A stretch of DNA of 64,000 nt, taken from Mesobacillus foraminis (GTDB taxonomy: Bacteria > Bacillota > Bacilli > Bacillales > Cytobacillaceae). The translations under genes were made by a program, and so were the position numbers. Under the pieces are notes generated by a model that saw nothing but the letters and a program-made list of their open reading frames with translations, searched no databases and was not told the origin of the DNA. The stretch spans positions 115,525-179,524 of the forward strand of contig NZ_SLVV01000013.1 in assembly GCF_004340465.1 (NCBI RefSeq), written 5' to 3'. This document shows positions 25,211 to 33,266 of this stretch, in pieces. How positions within the stretch are numbered: the stretch's first letter is position 1; each line of letters begins with the position of its first letter.

Positions 25211-26386
25211 TTATTTAGCTGCCCCTTGAATGGACTTAGGTGCCTCTTGGTGGTAAACAAGTTTCCATGCTTCTATTACATTTTCTTTCGTTACATTTAA
25301 AGCAGGAACGGCTACATAAGCAGGTGCTTTTTTCCCAAGTAAAGAATAACCGGCCAAAATCGCTTCTGAAATCCCCTGGTCATATGGCAGCTGGGCACCG
25401 AGTCCTTTAATCAAACCATTTGATGCGATGTCTAAAGCTACGTTTGTCCCTAAATCAATAGTCGTAATGACAAAATCTTTCTTTCCTGCAGTACGGGCTG
25501 CTGCTAATGCACCTTCAGCTGGCACGTCCCAAACGACAAACATTCCATCAAGGTCACGATTTTTGGTAAGCATTCCTGATGCTACTTTTTCCCCATCGTT
25601 AGGGCCAATGATTCCGCCGCGTTCAACGATTTTCATTTTCGGATATTTTTCTTTGATTGTTTTTTCAAAGGCTTCGGTTCGCTGTTTGGTCACAAAGTAA
25701 TCAGCATCGTGATAGATTACGCCGATCTTCCCTTTTCCACCAAGCTGTTTCGCCATAATTTCTGCTGCTTGAACACCATTTCCATAGTTGTCTGCAGATA
25801 CAACGCTGACATAATCCTTGCCGGCTTCTAATCCTTTTGGTTTATTATCCATGAACACGATTTTCACTCCTGCATCTGCCGCTTTCTTAAAAGCGGATGC
25901 AGTTGAAACAGGATCTACCGGGATCCCCACAATAATATCGGGCTTTTTCGCTAAAACAGTTTCAATATCCGATACTTGTTTTTCAGCCTTGAACTGGGCA
26001 TCTGTTACAGCTACCACTTTAATTCCCATCTTTGCAAAAGTTGCTTTTAAGCCATTGATTTGTGCAGTTGCCCAGTCATTACCAGCATAGTGCATGACAA
26101 TGGCCGCTTTGTATTTTCCTTCTTTGATCTTTTGCACTTCTTCTTCAGTAAGCTGTAATGTTTTTGCTGAAACAGCAGATTCTCCACTAGGACCTTTACT
26201 TAAAATTTCTTGATCGGGAATCTCTTGATTTATGGTGATTGGACCTGAACTAGCAGTTGTTTCTTCCGTTGTTGTGTTCTCTGTTTCGTTGCTACCGCTG
26301 CTAGTCGTGCTATCCTTGCCGCAGCCGATGAGTGCCATGCTAGTGATTAATAGAATAATAGTAATAACAGATAGTAACTTTTTCAT
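25211..26386 (-). CDS. Sugar ABC transporter substrate-binding lipoprotein (paralogue B)
   Basis: 391 residues, signal peptide ending SMALIGCGK (lipid cysteine about 22), then a linker rich in Ser, Thr and Glu. The mature protein begins ITINQEIPDQEILSKGPSGE and continues AVSAKTLQLTEEE into the type I fold. Of the three secreted paralogues this one is the closest by eye to the domain fused to the histidine kinase (34207): HYAGNDWATAQINGLK, VSVVSADNYGNG, KIGVIYHDADYFVTKQR and LVYHQEAP all have near-identical counterparts. It is the first gene of the unit reading to 20796, behind one perfect LacI-type operator. Confidence 0.88.
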   Translation of the reverse strand: MKKLLSVITIILLITSMALIGCGKDSTTSSGSNETENTTTEETTASSGPITINQEIPDQEILSKGPSGESAVSAKTLQLTEEEVQKIKEGKYKAAIVMHYAGNDWATAQINGLKATFAKMGIKVVAVTDAQFKAEKQVSDIETVLAKKPDIIVGIPVDPVSTASAFKKAADAGVKIVFMDNKPKGLEAGKDYVSVVSADNYGNGVQAAEIMAKQLGGKGKIGVIYHDADYFVTKQRTEAFEKTIKEKYPKMKIVERGGIIGPNDGEKVASGMLTKNRDLDGMFVVWDVPAEGALAAARTAGKKDFVITTIDLGTNVALDIASNGLIKGLGAQLPYDQGISEAILAGYSLLGKKAPAYVAVPALNVTKENVIEAWKLVYHQEAPKSIQGAAK

Positions 26387-26478
26387 GATTTGCCCCCTTT
26401 TCGTGCTTGTTTTTTAAATAATGGATTAAAATACTCGAATATTTGGTCCGTATTTAAGTAACACATTCTCTGCAGGTT

Positions 26479-26492
26479 TGTAATCGATTACA
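26479..26492. promoter_or_regulatory. LacI-type operator (TGTAATCGATTACA)
   Basis: Perfect palindrome 93 bases upstream of paralogue B, the head of a seven-gene unit including the ABM relic. Confidence 0.75.
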
Positions 26493-26641
26493 TTTTTTCA
26501 TTAATAAGAATTGATTTTTACCTACTTTTCTACGGTCATCATATTTTCTAAATTTTACAAATGTATAAATAGATTTACTGGGCGAACCAGTTGCAATTAA
26601 ACACCTGCATCCGCCCCGATTGTATTTTTTTAATTAGGTTC

Positions 26642-27484
26642 TTACTTACATCCAATTCCTTTTAACTTTTCTGTCAAATAATCAATGGAGGTTTTCGCAT
26701 ACCAATCAGGATCTGCTTTTCTAGTACCAAATCCAATTTCCATTGAGAGGTAGCCCTTGTAATCAACTTCCTTTAATGCTTTTAATACGGTATCCCAATT
26801 TACCGTTCCTTGTCCAGGCGGTAAGCGATCGTCATCCGAAATATGAACATGATGCAACTTATCTCTCATTCTATAAACATAATCACTCGGTACTTCATTA
26901 CGATAGAGGGCATGGAACGTATCAAACATCACTTTCACATTGGATTCACCTGATTCTTCTGCCAACTGTAAGGCATCATCTGCCGATTCAATTAAATTAC
27001 AATCAGCAGCTTGAGGTTCAACTACTAATGTGATTCCAAGCTCTTTGGCATATCTCGCTACATCTTGCAAACCTTCGCGGCTATACTTCCATGCTTCTTG
27101 TTTGTTCATGCCAAAACCAAACCAGCCAGCAAGCCACATCACAGTTGGGCATTCCCAGTCATGCGCTAAACGAATAACTTCCTTATAATGATTGATCGTA
27201 AACTCACGCTCTTCTTTTAAAGCTGAACTTGGATTCACTCCAGGTCCTCCTCCAGGTGCGGGAAGCATAGCAGCTACATTAAGATTATTTCTTTTTAAAT
27301 GCTGAAGAATTTCCTTGCGTCTTTGTGTGGAAAGATAATCAGGCCAGGCGTGCGGACTTGCACAACCTATTTCAATTCCATCATATCCAAATGCAGCAAT
27401 TCGACTAATCACTTCTTCTAATGGATAAAAGGGCAACATGGATGGAAAAGAATTATAAACCCAAGTATTAAATGAAAGTTTCAT
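26642..27484 (-). CDS. Sugar isomerase-epimerase-fold enzyme (TIM barrel)
   Basis: 280 residues; the ATG at 27484 follows GAGGAGGATC, so the 12 codons upstream are excluded. One TIM barrel opening MKLSFNTWVYNSFPS with GYDGIEIGCASPHAWP. Likely metal ligands lie in VVEPQAADCNLI, VMFDTFHALYRNE, HHVHISDDDRLPPGQG and SMEIGFG. It is the most divergent of the five TIM-barrel proteins and closest in style to hydroxypyruvate-isomerase or tagatose-epimerase-like proteins. It is the last gene of the unit that starts with binding protein C and the ABC transporter. Confidence 0.82.
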   Translation of the reverse strand: MKLSFNTWVYNSFPSMLPFYPLEEVISRIAAFGYDGIEIGCASPHAWPDYLSTQRRKEILQHLKRNNLNVAAMLPAPGGGPGVNPSSALKEEREFTINHYKEVIRLAHDWECPTVMWLAGWFGFGMNKQEAWKYSREGLQDVARYAKELGITLVVEPQAADCNLIESADDALQLAEESGESNVKVMFDTFHALYRNEVPSDYVYRMRDKLHHVHISDDDRLPPGQGTVNWDTVLKALKEVDYKGYLSMEIGFGTRKADPDWYAKTSIDYLTEKLKGIGCK

Positions 27485-27538
27485 TTTTTGATCCTCCTCA
27501 AAAATTAAGTCATTAACCAAATTTGTTATTCAATGTGA

Positions 27539-28573
27539 TTATTCCCAAACAAACACTGCTTTTTCAGTCTTTCTTTCATCAAACATACGGAAAGCTGTTT
27601 CTGCTTCTTCCAATTTAAATTGGTGTGTAACTAATTTTTCAACAGGCAGATTTTTTCTTACAATAAACTCCGCAATTTCATCGAATTCTTGGATTGGGAA
27701 ATACCACGAACCCATCACAGAAATCTGCTTACGAATTAATTGTTGACTTGGCTTAATGGTTGTTTCTTTGCTTTCACCAATAAACGCTACTCGTCCGTGT
27801 GCTCTAACGCAGTCTAATGCATCATTTTCTCCAAATGGGCTACCGGAACAATCAATCGCAGCGTCTGCACCAAGACCCTTTGTTATACGGGCGATTTCTT
27901 CTTGAACATTCATTGTTTTACCATTGATGGTATAATCCGCACCCAATTCCTTCGCAAGCTCCAAGCGCTCATCTAGCATATCAACAGCGATTACGGTTGC
28001 TCCTAATCCCTTAGCGATCATCACACCAGCTCCGCCCATTGGACCCATTCCAAAGATAACCAGGAAGTCTCTCCCTGAAATTCCTAACCTCTTTTGAGCG
28101 TGGTAAAGGGTTCCAACAGCGTCAGTTGAAACGGCAGCCGTTACGAAACTCATGCTATCTGGCAATCTCATACAGTTTTCAGCTGGAACCACCATGTACT
28201 CTGCGTCACCGCCGTGAGAGTCAAAGCCGATACATTTAAATTCTTTACAGAACATTTTGTAGCCGCTCTTACAATGCGGACATTCACCACAGCCAAGAGC
28301 TAAGTAAACAGCAACTCTGTCACCGGCTTTGTAATTGGTAACACCATCTCCTACTTCCGTGATAACTCCTGCAGGTTCATGCCCGGGTACCGTGCATCCG
28401 CATTTTGTTCCTTCAAAAACGGAAGTACCGTAATATAAGCTCATATCGCTTCGGCAGATTGCTGATGCTTTTAACTGAACTAATACTTCCCCTTGGCTAG
28501 GCGTTGGTATTTCAACCTGGCGAATCTCTACCTTTTTATCTCCTGGAAAAAATACAGCATTCATTGTTGTCAT
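27539..28573 (-). CDS. Zinc-dependent dehydrogenase (medium-chain)
   Basis: 344 residues, ATG at 28573 chosen for GGAGG seven bases upstream. Catalytic zinc ligands are in CRSDMSLYYG and PGHEPAGVI; the structural zinc site is CGECPHCKSGYKMFC. Cofactor motif GMGPMGGAG with a following AVDM. It differs from the 21946 protein in most of its length and so acts on another substrate or stereoisomer. It lies between the permease gene and a TIM-barrel gene of the same unit, and is likely an oxidoreductase of a keto-sugar or polyol. Confidence 0.86.
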   Translation of the reverse strand: MTTMNAVFFPGDKKVEIRQVEIPTPSQGEVLVQLKASAICRSDMSLYYGTSVFEGTKCGCTVPGHEPAGVITEVGDGVTNYKAGDRVAVYLALGCGECPHCKSGYKMFCKEFKCIGFDSHGGDAEYMVVPAENCMRLPDSMSFVTAAVSTDAVGTLYHAQKRLGISGRDFLVIFGMGPMGGAGVMIAKGLGATVIAVDMLDERLELAKELGADYTINGKTMNVQEEIARITKGLGADAAIDCSGSPFGENDALDCVRAHGRVAFIGESKETTIKPSQQLIRKQISVMGSWYFPIQEFDEIAEFIVRKNLPVEKLVTHQFKLEEAETAFRMFDERKTEKAVFVWE

Positions 28574-28646
28574 TGTACTGCCTCCAATCATTCATATTAA
28601 TTTTGAAAAACAATTATCCTATCATACTTCCTTGAAATGAGGTGCG

Positions 28647-28662
28647 GGAGGGAAAACCCTCC
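28647..28662 (-). terminator. Hairpin between permease and dehydrogenase genes
   Basis: GGAGGG/CCCTCC (28647-28652 with 28657-28662) without a T run; possible processing or attenuation site. Confidence 0.35.
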
Positions 28663-28698
28663 AAGCCCAGCCTTCTGATGGCTTCAATGTGAGATAAA

Positions 28699-29679
28699 TT
28701 ATCGTTTCATCGCTTTCTTACCAAATGCCACCGCCAAGATAATGATAATTCCTTTGATAATCATTTGCTGGCTGACATCAAGACCCATGATAATCAAACC
28801 ATTGTTGATCGTACCAATCATTAGGGAACCAACAATCGTTCCAATGATTGTTCCTACACCGCCAAACAAGCTTGTCCCACCAAGGATAACCGCTGCAATA
28901 ACAGATAGTTCATCCCCTTCACCGAAGGAAAAACGTCCGGCATTCATACGGCCTGCATAAAGGAGACCTGCTAACCCAGCCATTAAACCAGTTGCAAGAA
29001 ATACCATTAGCTTGATCTTCATTGTCTTTACGCCAGAGAATCTTGCCGCATTTTCGTTACCACCTGTCGCCAATACCTGACGGCCAAAAGTTGTTTTACG
29101 AAGTAAGATATGGGCAATCACTGTAAATACTAGAGTCCAAATAAGTAGAACTGGAATCGGTCCAATGTCCCCTGAACCAAAGATGAAATTGAAATTTGCG
29201 TCTACAATCGGAACTGGAGCCGTATCTGTAACCCACATTGCAGCTCCTTTAATAGCTCCCATTGTTCCAAGTGTTACTAAGAAAGAAGGAATCGCTACTT
29301 TTGTTACTAGCAAACCATTGATTAATCCAACCACAAGTCCAGTACCTACACCACCGATGAGTCCACCAATAATGCCATAGCCCGCTTGTATGGCTAATGC
29401 ACCGACTAGAGAAGAAAGGGCCGCAATGGAACCAACAGAAAGGTCAATCTCCCCAGTACTAATAACAAATGTCATTGCCAACGCCATCAAAGAAATCGTG
29501 GCTGTTTGTCTAACAATGTTTAATAAGTTCCCTGAAGTTAAGAAACCTTCATCACTTAAGCTGATAGAAAAATAGATTAAAACGCCCACGAAGGCAAAAT
29601 AGACAATATAATTACGCCACTCGAATCCTTTCAATGAAGGAGTTGCTGGCTTTTCAATACTAGAAACCTTGGATTGCAT
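28699..29679 (-). CDS. Sugar ABC transporter permease (RbsC-like)
   Basis: 326 residues with eight to ten hydrophobic helices. Characteristic RbsC-type stretches: TGEIDLSVGSIAALSSLVGA, LINGLLVTKVAIPSFLVTLG, and LGGTSLFGGVGTIIGTIVGS near the C-terminus, the EAA-like contact with the ATPase. It forms the membrane channel for sugars delivered by the lipoproteins at 24003, 25211 and 31219. Its ATG lies inside the end of the ATPase gene (20-base overlap), so the two are co-translated. It is the only permease of this kind in the window. Confidence 0.92.
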   Translation of the reverse strand: MQSKVSSIEKPATPSLKGFEWRNYIVYFAFVGVLIYFSISLSDEGFLTSGNLLNIVRQTATISLMALAMTFVISTGEIDLSVGSIAALSSLVGALAIQAGYGIIGGLIGGVGTGLVVGLINGLLVTKVAIPSFLVTLGTMGAIKGAAMWVTDTAPVPIVDANFNFIFGSGDIGPIPVLLIWTLVFTVIAHILLRKTTFGRQVLATGGNENAARFSGVKTMKIKLMVFLATGLMAGLAGLLYAGRMNAGRFSFGEGDELSVIAAVILGGTSLFGGVGTIIGTIVGSLMIGTINNGLIIMGLDVSQQMIIKGIIIILAVAFGKKAMKR

Positions 29680-31156
29680 ATTGTAATTCCTCCTCTGATT
29701 TAATCTCCCTGCGGGTCATTTCCTTTTTAATTTTTCCATCATGCATAACGATGACACGATCACTCAATGCAAGCAGTTCTGGAAGTTCGGAAGAGACCAC
29801 AAGGATTGCCTTGCCGTTTTCGGCCATGGCTCTAATAATCTCCACAATTTCCGTTTTTGCACCAATATCCACTCCAATCGTTGGTTCATCCAACATCAAC
29901 ACAGTGGGGTCGTTCGCGAGCCATTTGGCTAGAACGATTTTTTGCTGATTACCGCCTGATAGCAACCCGGCCTGTTTAAAAATATTATCCGTTTTAATAT
30001 TTAATATCTTTACAAAATCCCTACTAATTTCATTGGATTTCTTACTATCAATAAAAGCTCCTTTTTTTACCTTCGAAAGAATTGGAAGTATCATATTATC
30101 CTTGACACTATGTTCAAGGACTAATCCTTGCATCCGGCGGTCTTCCGGAATGAGTGCAAGTCCGGCTTCTATGGCATTCTTAGGATTTTTAATGGATTGT
30201 TTTTGACCACTAATGTAGATGTCTCCACTCTTAATTGGGTCAATCCCAAAGAGATTTCGCAGTAATTCCGTCCGGCCGCTTCCCATTAAGCCCGCAATTC
30301 CAACAATTTCACCCGGCTGAATTTTAAGATTAATATCTTCGACATGTTCGGCACTTAAGTTTCTTACTTCAAAAATGGGCGGCACATCCGTTGCGTAGGA
30401 ACGTTCTTTCCATTCAAACGCTTGGTCAAATTGCATACCAACTATATGTGAAATTACTGTATCAAGATTGGTTTCACTGCATTTTTCCGTGGTGATATAT
30501 CTGCCATCACGCATAATCGTAATTCGGTCGCATATTTGAAAGATTTCATCCATCCGGTGAGAAATATAGATGATAGAATACCCTTTTGCTTTTAATTTGT
30601 TAATAAAACTAAAAAGTATTTCTGTTTCATTTTTAGTTAACGAAGAGGTTGGCTCATCCATGATCAGGATCTTTGCTTCCTGGGATAATGCCTTGGCGAT
30701 TTCTGTCATTTGCCAGTAGCCGACTCCCAAATTCTGAACAATTTCTGTTGGCTTAATATCTACGCCTAATTCTTCTAGCAATTTTTCTGTTTTCATCTCA
30801 CAATCCTTGTCATCAAGCAGCCCTAATGATGTTTTCTTTTCACGAGTAAGATAGATGTTTTGGGCGACGCTAAGGGTAGGAATTAAACTAAACTCTTGGA
30901 AAATCATTGATATATTATTCTTCTGAGCATCATCATAACTTTTAATGCTTACCGGTTTTCCTTCAATTAAAATCTCGCCGCTGTCTGCAGAGTATACGCC
31001 GGTGAGGATTTTCATTAATGTGGATTTCCCTGCGCCATTCCCCCCCATCAAGGCGTGAACTTCACCTTTTTTGACGGAAAAATTGACATCGTTTAAAACC
31101 GTAATCCCATTAAAAGCTTTATTAATACCTCTCATTTCGAGAATCGGTTGTTCCAT
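29660..31156 (-). CDS. Sugar ABC transporter ATP-binding protein (RbsA-like, two domains)
   Basis: 498 residues in two ABC domains, as usual for ribose-type transporters. The first domain has Walker A GGNGAGKST (residues 37-45), an LGVGYWQ signature in place of LSGGQ, and Walker B KILIMDEP. The second has the degenerate Walker A GLMGSGRTE, a normal LSGGNQQK signature and VLMLDEPTIGVD. Such asymmetry, one active and one degenerate site, is known in RbsA/XylG-type proteins; the altered first signature is notable. The gene follows binding protein C after a hairpin. Confidence 0.92.
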   Translation of the reverse strand: MEQPILEMRGINKAFNGITVLNDVNFSVKKGEVHALMGGNGAGKSTLMKILTGVYSADSGEILIEGKPVSIKSYDDAQKNNISMIFQEFSLIPTLSVAQNIYLTREKKTSLGLLDDKDCEMKTEKLLEELGVDIKPTEIVQNLGVGYWQMTEIAKALSQEAKILIMDEPTSSLTKNETEILFSFINKLKAKGYSIIYISHRMDEIFQICDRITIMRDGRYITTEKCSETNLDTVISHIVGMQFDQAFEWKERSYATDVPPIFEVRNLSAEHVEDINLKIQPGEIVGIAGLMGSGRTELLRNLFGIDPIKSGDIYISGQKQSIKNPKNAIEAGLALIPEDRRMQGLVLEHSVKDNMILPILSKVKKGAFIDSKKSNEISRDFVKILNIKTDNIFKQAGLLSGGNQQKIVLAKWLANDPTVLMLDEPTIGVDIGAKTEIVEIIRAMAENGKAILVVSSELPELLALSDRVIVMHDGKIKKEMTRREIKSEEELQYAIQGF

Positions 31157-31180
31157 CCAAGTTCACCTTCTTTTTATGTT

Positions 31181-31206
31181 AGAGCTGCTTTCAAAAAGCA
31201 GCCTCT
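31181..31206 (-). terminator. Stem-loop between binding protein C and the ATPase gene
   Basis: AGAGCTGCTT/AAGCAGCCTCT (31181-31190 with 31196-31206); weak T run on the minus strand. It may stabilise the binding-protein message while allowing partial read-through. Confidence 0.5.
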
Positions 31207-31218
31207 ATCTTTTTTTTA

Positions 31219-32388
31219 TTATTTCAAAGCCTTTTTTACTGTGTCAGGAGCCTCTGTTCCGTAGATTAACTTCCATTCATCTAATACATTCTCTTTCGTA
31301 ACTTTGATTGATGGTGAAGCCACATACGCTGGTGCTTCTTTTCCTAATAAGGCATATCCGGCAAGGATCGCTTGTGCTACACCCTGGTCATATGGCAGCT
31401 GTGCTCCAAGACCTTTAACAATTCCATCTTGTGCAATCGAGATGGCTACGTTTGTTCCTAAGTCAACTGTTGTAACAACTAGGTCATCCCTGCCAGCCGT
31501 TCTTGCTGCAGCCATAACACCTTCAGCCGGTACATCCCATGGAGCGAAGATACCATCAATATCATGGTGTCTTGTCAACATAGCAGATGCTACTTCTTCT
31601 GCCTGATTTGGACCAGTAATCCCACTTTTTGCTACAATCTCAATATTTGGATATTTTTCTTTCATTCTTTTTTCAAAAGCATCAGAACGGTTTTTGGTTA
31701 CAAAGAAGTTTACATCGTGATACACAATGCCGATTTTACCCTTTCTGCCAAGTTTTTCAGCCATAATGTCTGCTGCGGTTGCACCGTTACCCATGTTGTC
31801 ACCAGATACAATACTGATGTAATCTTTACCTGCAACTAAACCTTGTGCAGCACCATCCATGAATACTAACTTTACGCCTTGGGCAACAGCCTTTTTATAA
31901 GCTGGTGCGGTAGATACTGCATCAACTGGAACAGAAATCATAATGTCCGGCTTTTTCGCTAAAACGGTTTCGATATCATTTACCTGCTTTTCCGCTTTGA
32001 ACTGTGCATCTGTTACAGCAACAATCTTGATGCCCATCTTCTTAAATGTATCCTTCATCGCACCAACTGCGGCATTCATATAGTCAGTACCAGAGTAGTG
32101 CATAACAATCGCCGCTTTATAATTACCTTCTTTAATCTTCTTTAGCTCATCTTCCGTAAGCTGCAATGTCTTAGCTGAAACGGCCTGTTCTCCGTTCGGC
32201 CCTTTATCTTGTACCGCTAAATCAGGAATCTTTGGATTGATCGTTAATGGTCCTGAAGCTGTTTCTGAGTAGTTTTCATTCTTTTTCGTGCTCGCTTGTT
32301 CAGATGTAGAGTTTTTTCCGCCACACCCTGCAAGAAAAACACTTAAAAGAAGTAGCAGTAAAACTGCAATTGAAAAACTCTTTTTCAT
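31219..32388 (-). CDS. Sugar ABC transporter substrate-binding lipoprotein (paralogue C)
   Basis: 389 residues from the ATG at 32388, which follows GGGGGT; 19 further codons upstream in frame lack a ribosome site. Signal MKKSFSIAVLLLLLLSVFLAGCGG with lipid cysteine about 22. Mature part LTINPKIPDLAVQDKGPNGE, then the same AVSAKTLQLTEDE block and type I fold as paralogues A and B. It heads the unit with the RbsA and RbsC-like genes, and is therefore the likely primary partner of that transporter. Two operators lie upstream. Confidence 0.9.
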   Translation of the reverse strand: MKKSFSIAVLLLLLLSVFLAGCGGKNSTSEQASTKKNENYSETASGPLTINPKIPDLAVQDKGPNGEQAVSAKTLQLTEDELKKIKEGNYKAAIVMHYSGTDYMNAAVGAMKDTFKKMGIKIVAVTDAQFKAEKQVNDIETVLAKKPDIMISVPVDAVSTAPAYKKAVAQGVKLVFMDGAAQGLVAGKDYISIVSGDNMGNGATAADIMAEKLGRKGKIGIVYHDVNFFVTKNRSDAFEKRMKEKYPNIEIVAKSGITGPNQAEEVASAMLTRHHDIDGIFAPWDVPAEGVMAAARTAGRDDLVVTTVDLGTNVAISIAQDGIVKGLGAQLPYDQGVAQAILAGYALLGKEAPAYVASPSIKVTKENVLDEWKLIYGTEAPDTVKKALK

Positions 32389-32507
32389 TTGATTACCCCC
32401 ACTATAGTAGTTATTTAGTTGAAGCTCGTTCTTTGTCGGTACCACCTTACAATCGATAAGTGTGGCACCACCCCCTTTTCATAAATGTAAGCTTAAAGAA
32501 TATTACT

Positions 32508-32521
32508 AGTAATGGATTACA
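32508..32521. promoter_or_regulatory. LacI-type operator (AGTAATGGATTACA)
   Basis: Two changes from the consensus; 120 bases upstream of paralogue C. Confidence 0.6.
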
Positions 32522-32555
32522 TTCATTTAAGTGATAAAACCAGGCTTCTATGGCT

Positions 32556-33069
32556 TCAAAAAATGTAATTGATTACATTTTTTTCTAAAAAAATTTTCAC
32601 ATACTGCTGAAAAGACTGTCTTACAATCAACTGGTCATCTAAAAACATTTGCTCTTGTTTGATTACCTCTTTGTTGATGAGCCTCAATAGTAATTCCACA
32701 GCTTTCTCACAACTTTCAAACGCCGGCTGGGCAATCGTTGTCAAACATGGTTGGAATAAGGACGAGAATTTCTGATTATCAAAACCGAGAACCGAAATAC
32801 CCTCTGGCACTTAAGCCCCCTAGATTTAATGGCTTTAATGACTCCCATTGCCATTTCATCATAGCAGCGAAAATCTCTGGTGGGAGTTGACCAATGGAAG
32901 AAAACCCCATTACAACCGCTTTCAAAAGAGAAATCACCTTCCTGGACTAACACAGGATCAACAATAAGGTTGTTGCTAATCCAAACGGATTTGTAATGTC
33001 AGGCACAACAACTAGAATGGTTTTAGCAGAAAAATTTCCTTCTTTGCTACATCTACAATCCCTACCATC
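32556..33069 (-). pseudogene. LacI-family repressor relic
   Basis: Pieces of a second LacI gene can be followed on the minus strand in several frames. There is an ATG at 33069 with a shortened IVDVAKK start, then KTILVVVPDITNPF, a large deletion, LVQEGDFSFESG, DEMAMGVIKAIKSRG, and finally ISVLGFDNQKFSSLFQPC and LTTIAQPAFESCEKAVELLL. The order matches the intact repressor at 19516 (ILVVVPDITNTF, LVQEGEFSFESG, NDELAMGAIKAAKSKG, VGFDDIQFASIFEPALTTVAQP). The DNA-binding domain is mostly gone. It still has a perfect operator upstream (33107). Confidence 0.8.
32564..32577. promoter_or_regulatory. LacI-type operator (TGTAATTGATTACA)
   Basis: One central change; overlaps the 3' end of the lacI relic, and with 32508-32521 forms a pair 56 bases apart upstream of the transporter unit. 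Confidence 0.68.
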
Positions 33070-33106
33070 TTTGTTATTTGTCCTCTCTTGTTTCTATATT
33101 TGGATT

Positions 33107-33120
33107 GTAATCGATTACAA
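33107..33120. promoter_or_regulatory. LacI-type operator (TGTAATCGATTACA)
   Basis: Perfect palindrome 38 bases upstream of the lacI relic's old start, the same position as at the intact repressor gene. Confidence 0.72.
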
Positions 33121-33233
33121 AATTGTCGTCTAATCATCTTCCGACAAGGTTTTTTTTTAACTGATATCGTTTTATATCCTTTTGAACACAATTATCGTTC
33201 ATTCGGACAATAAAATCATAAATATTAAAAAAG

Positions 33234-33266
33234 CAAAAAAATTGAGGTCCGGTAAACCCGGACCTC
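33234..33266 (-). terminator. Terminator of the response-regulator gene
   Basis: GAGGTCCGG/CCGGACCTC perfect stem (33244-33252 with 33258-33266) followed on the minus strand by seven T. Confidence 0.9.

Noticed and set aside
13900..33120. CcpA cre sites as explanation for TGTAATCGATTACA
   Set aside because: The motif is more symmetric and more uniform than cre, is restricted to this locus, and a dedicated LacI gene with its own copy is present. Additional CcpA control is not excluded.
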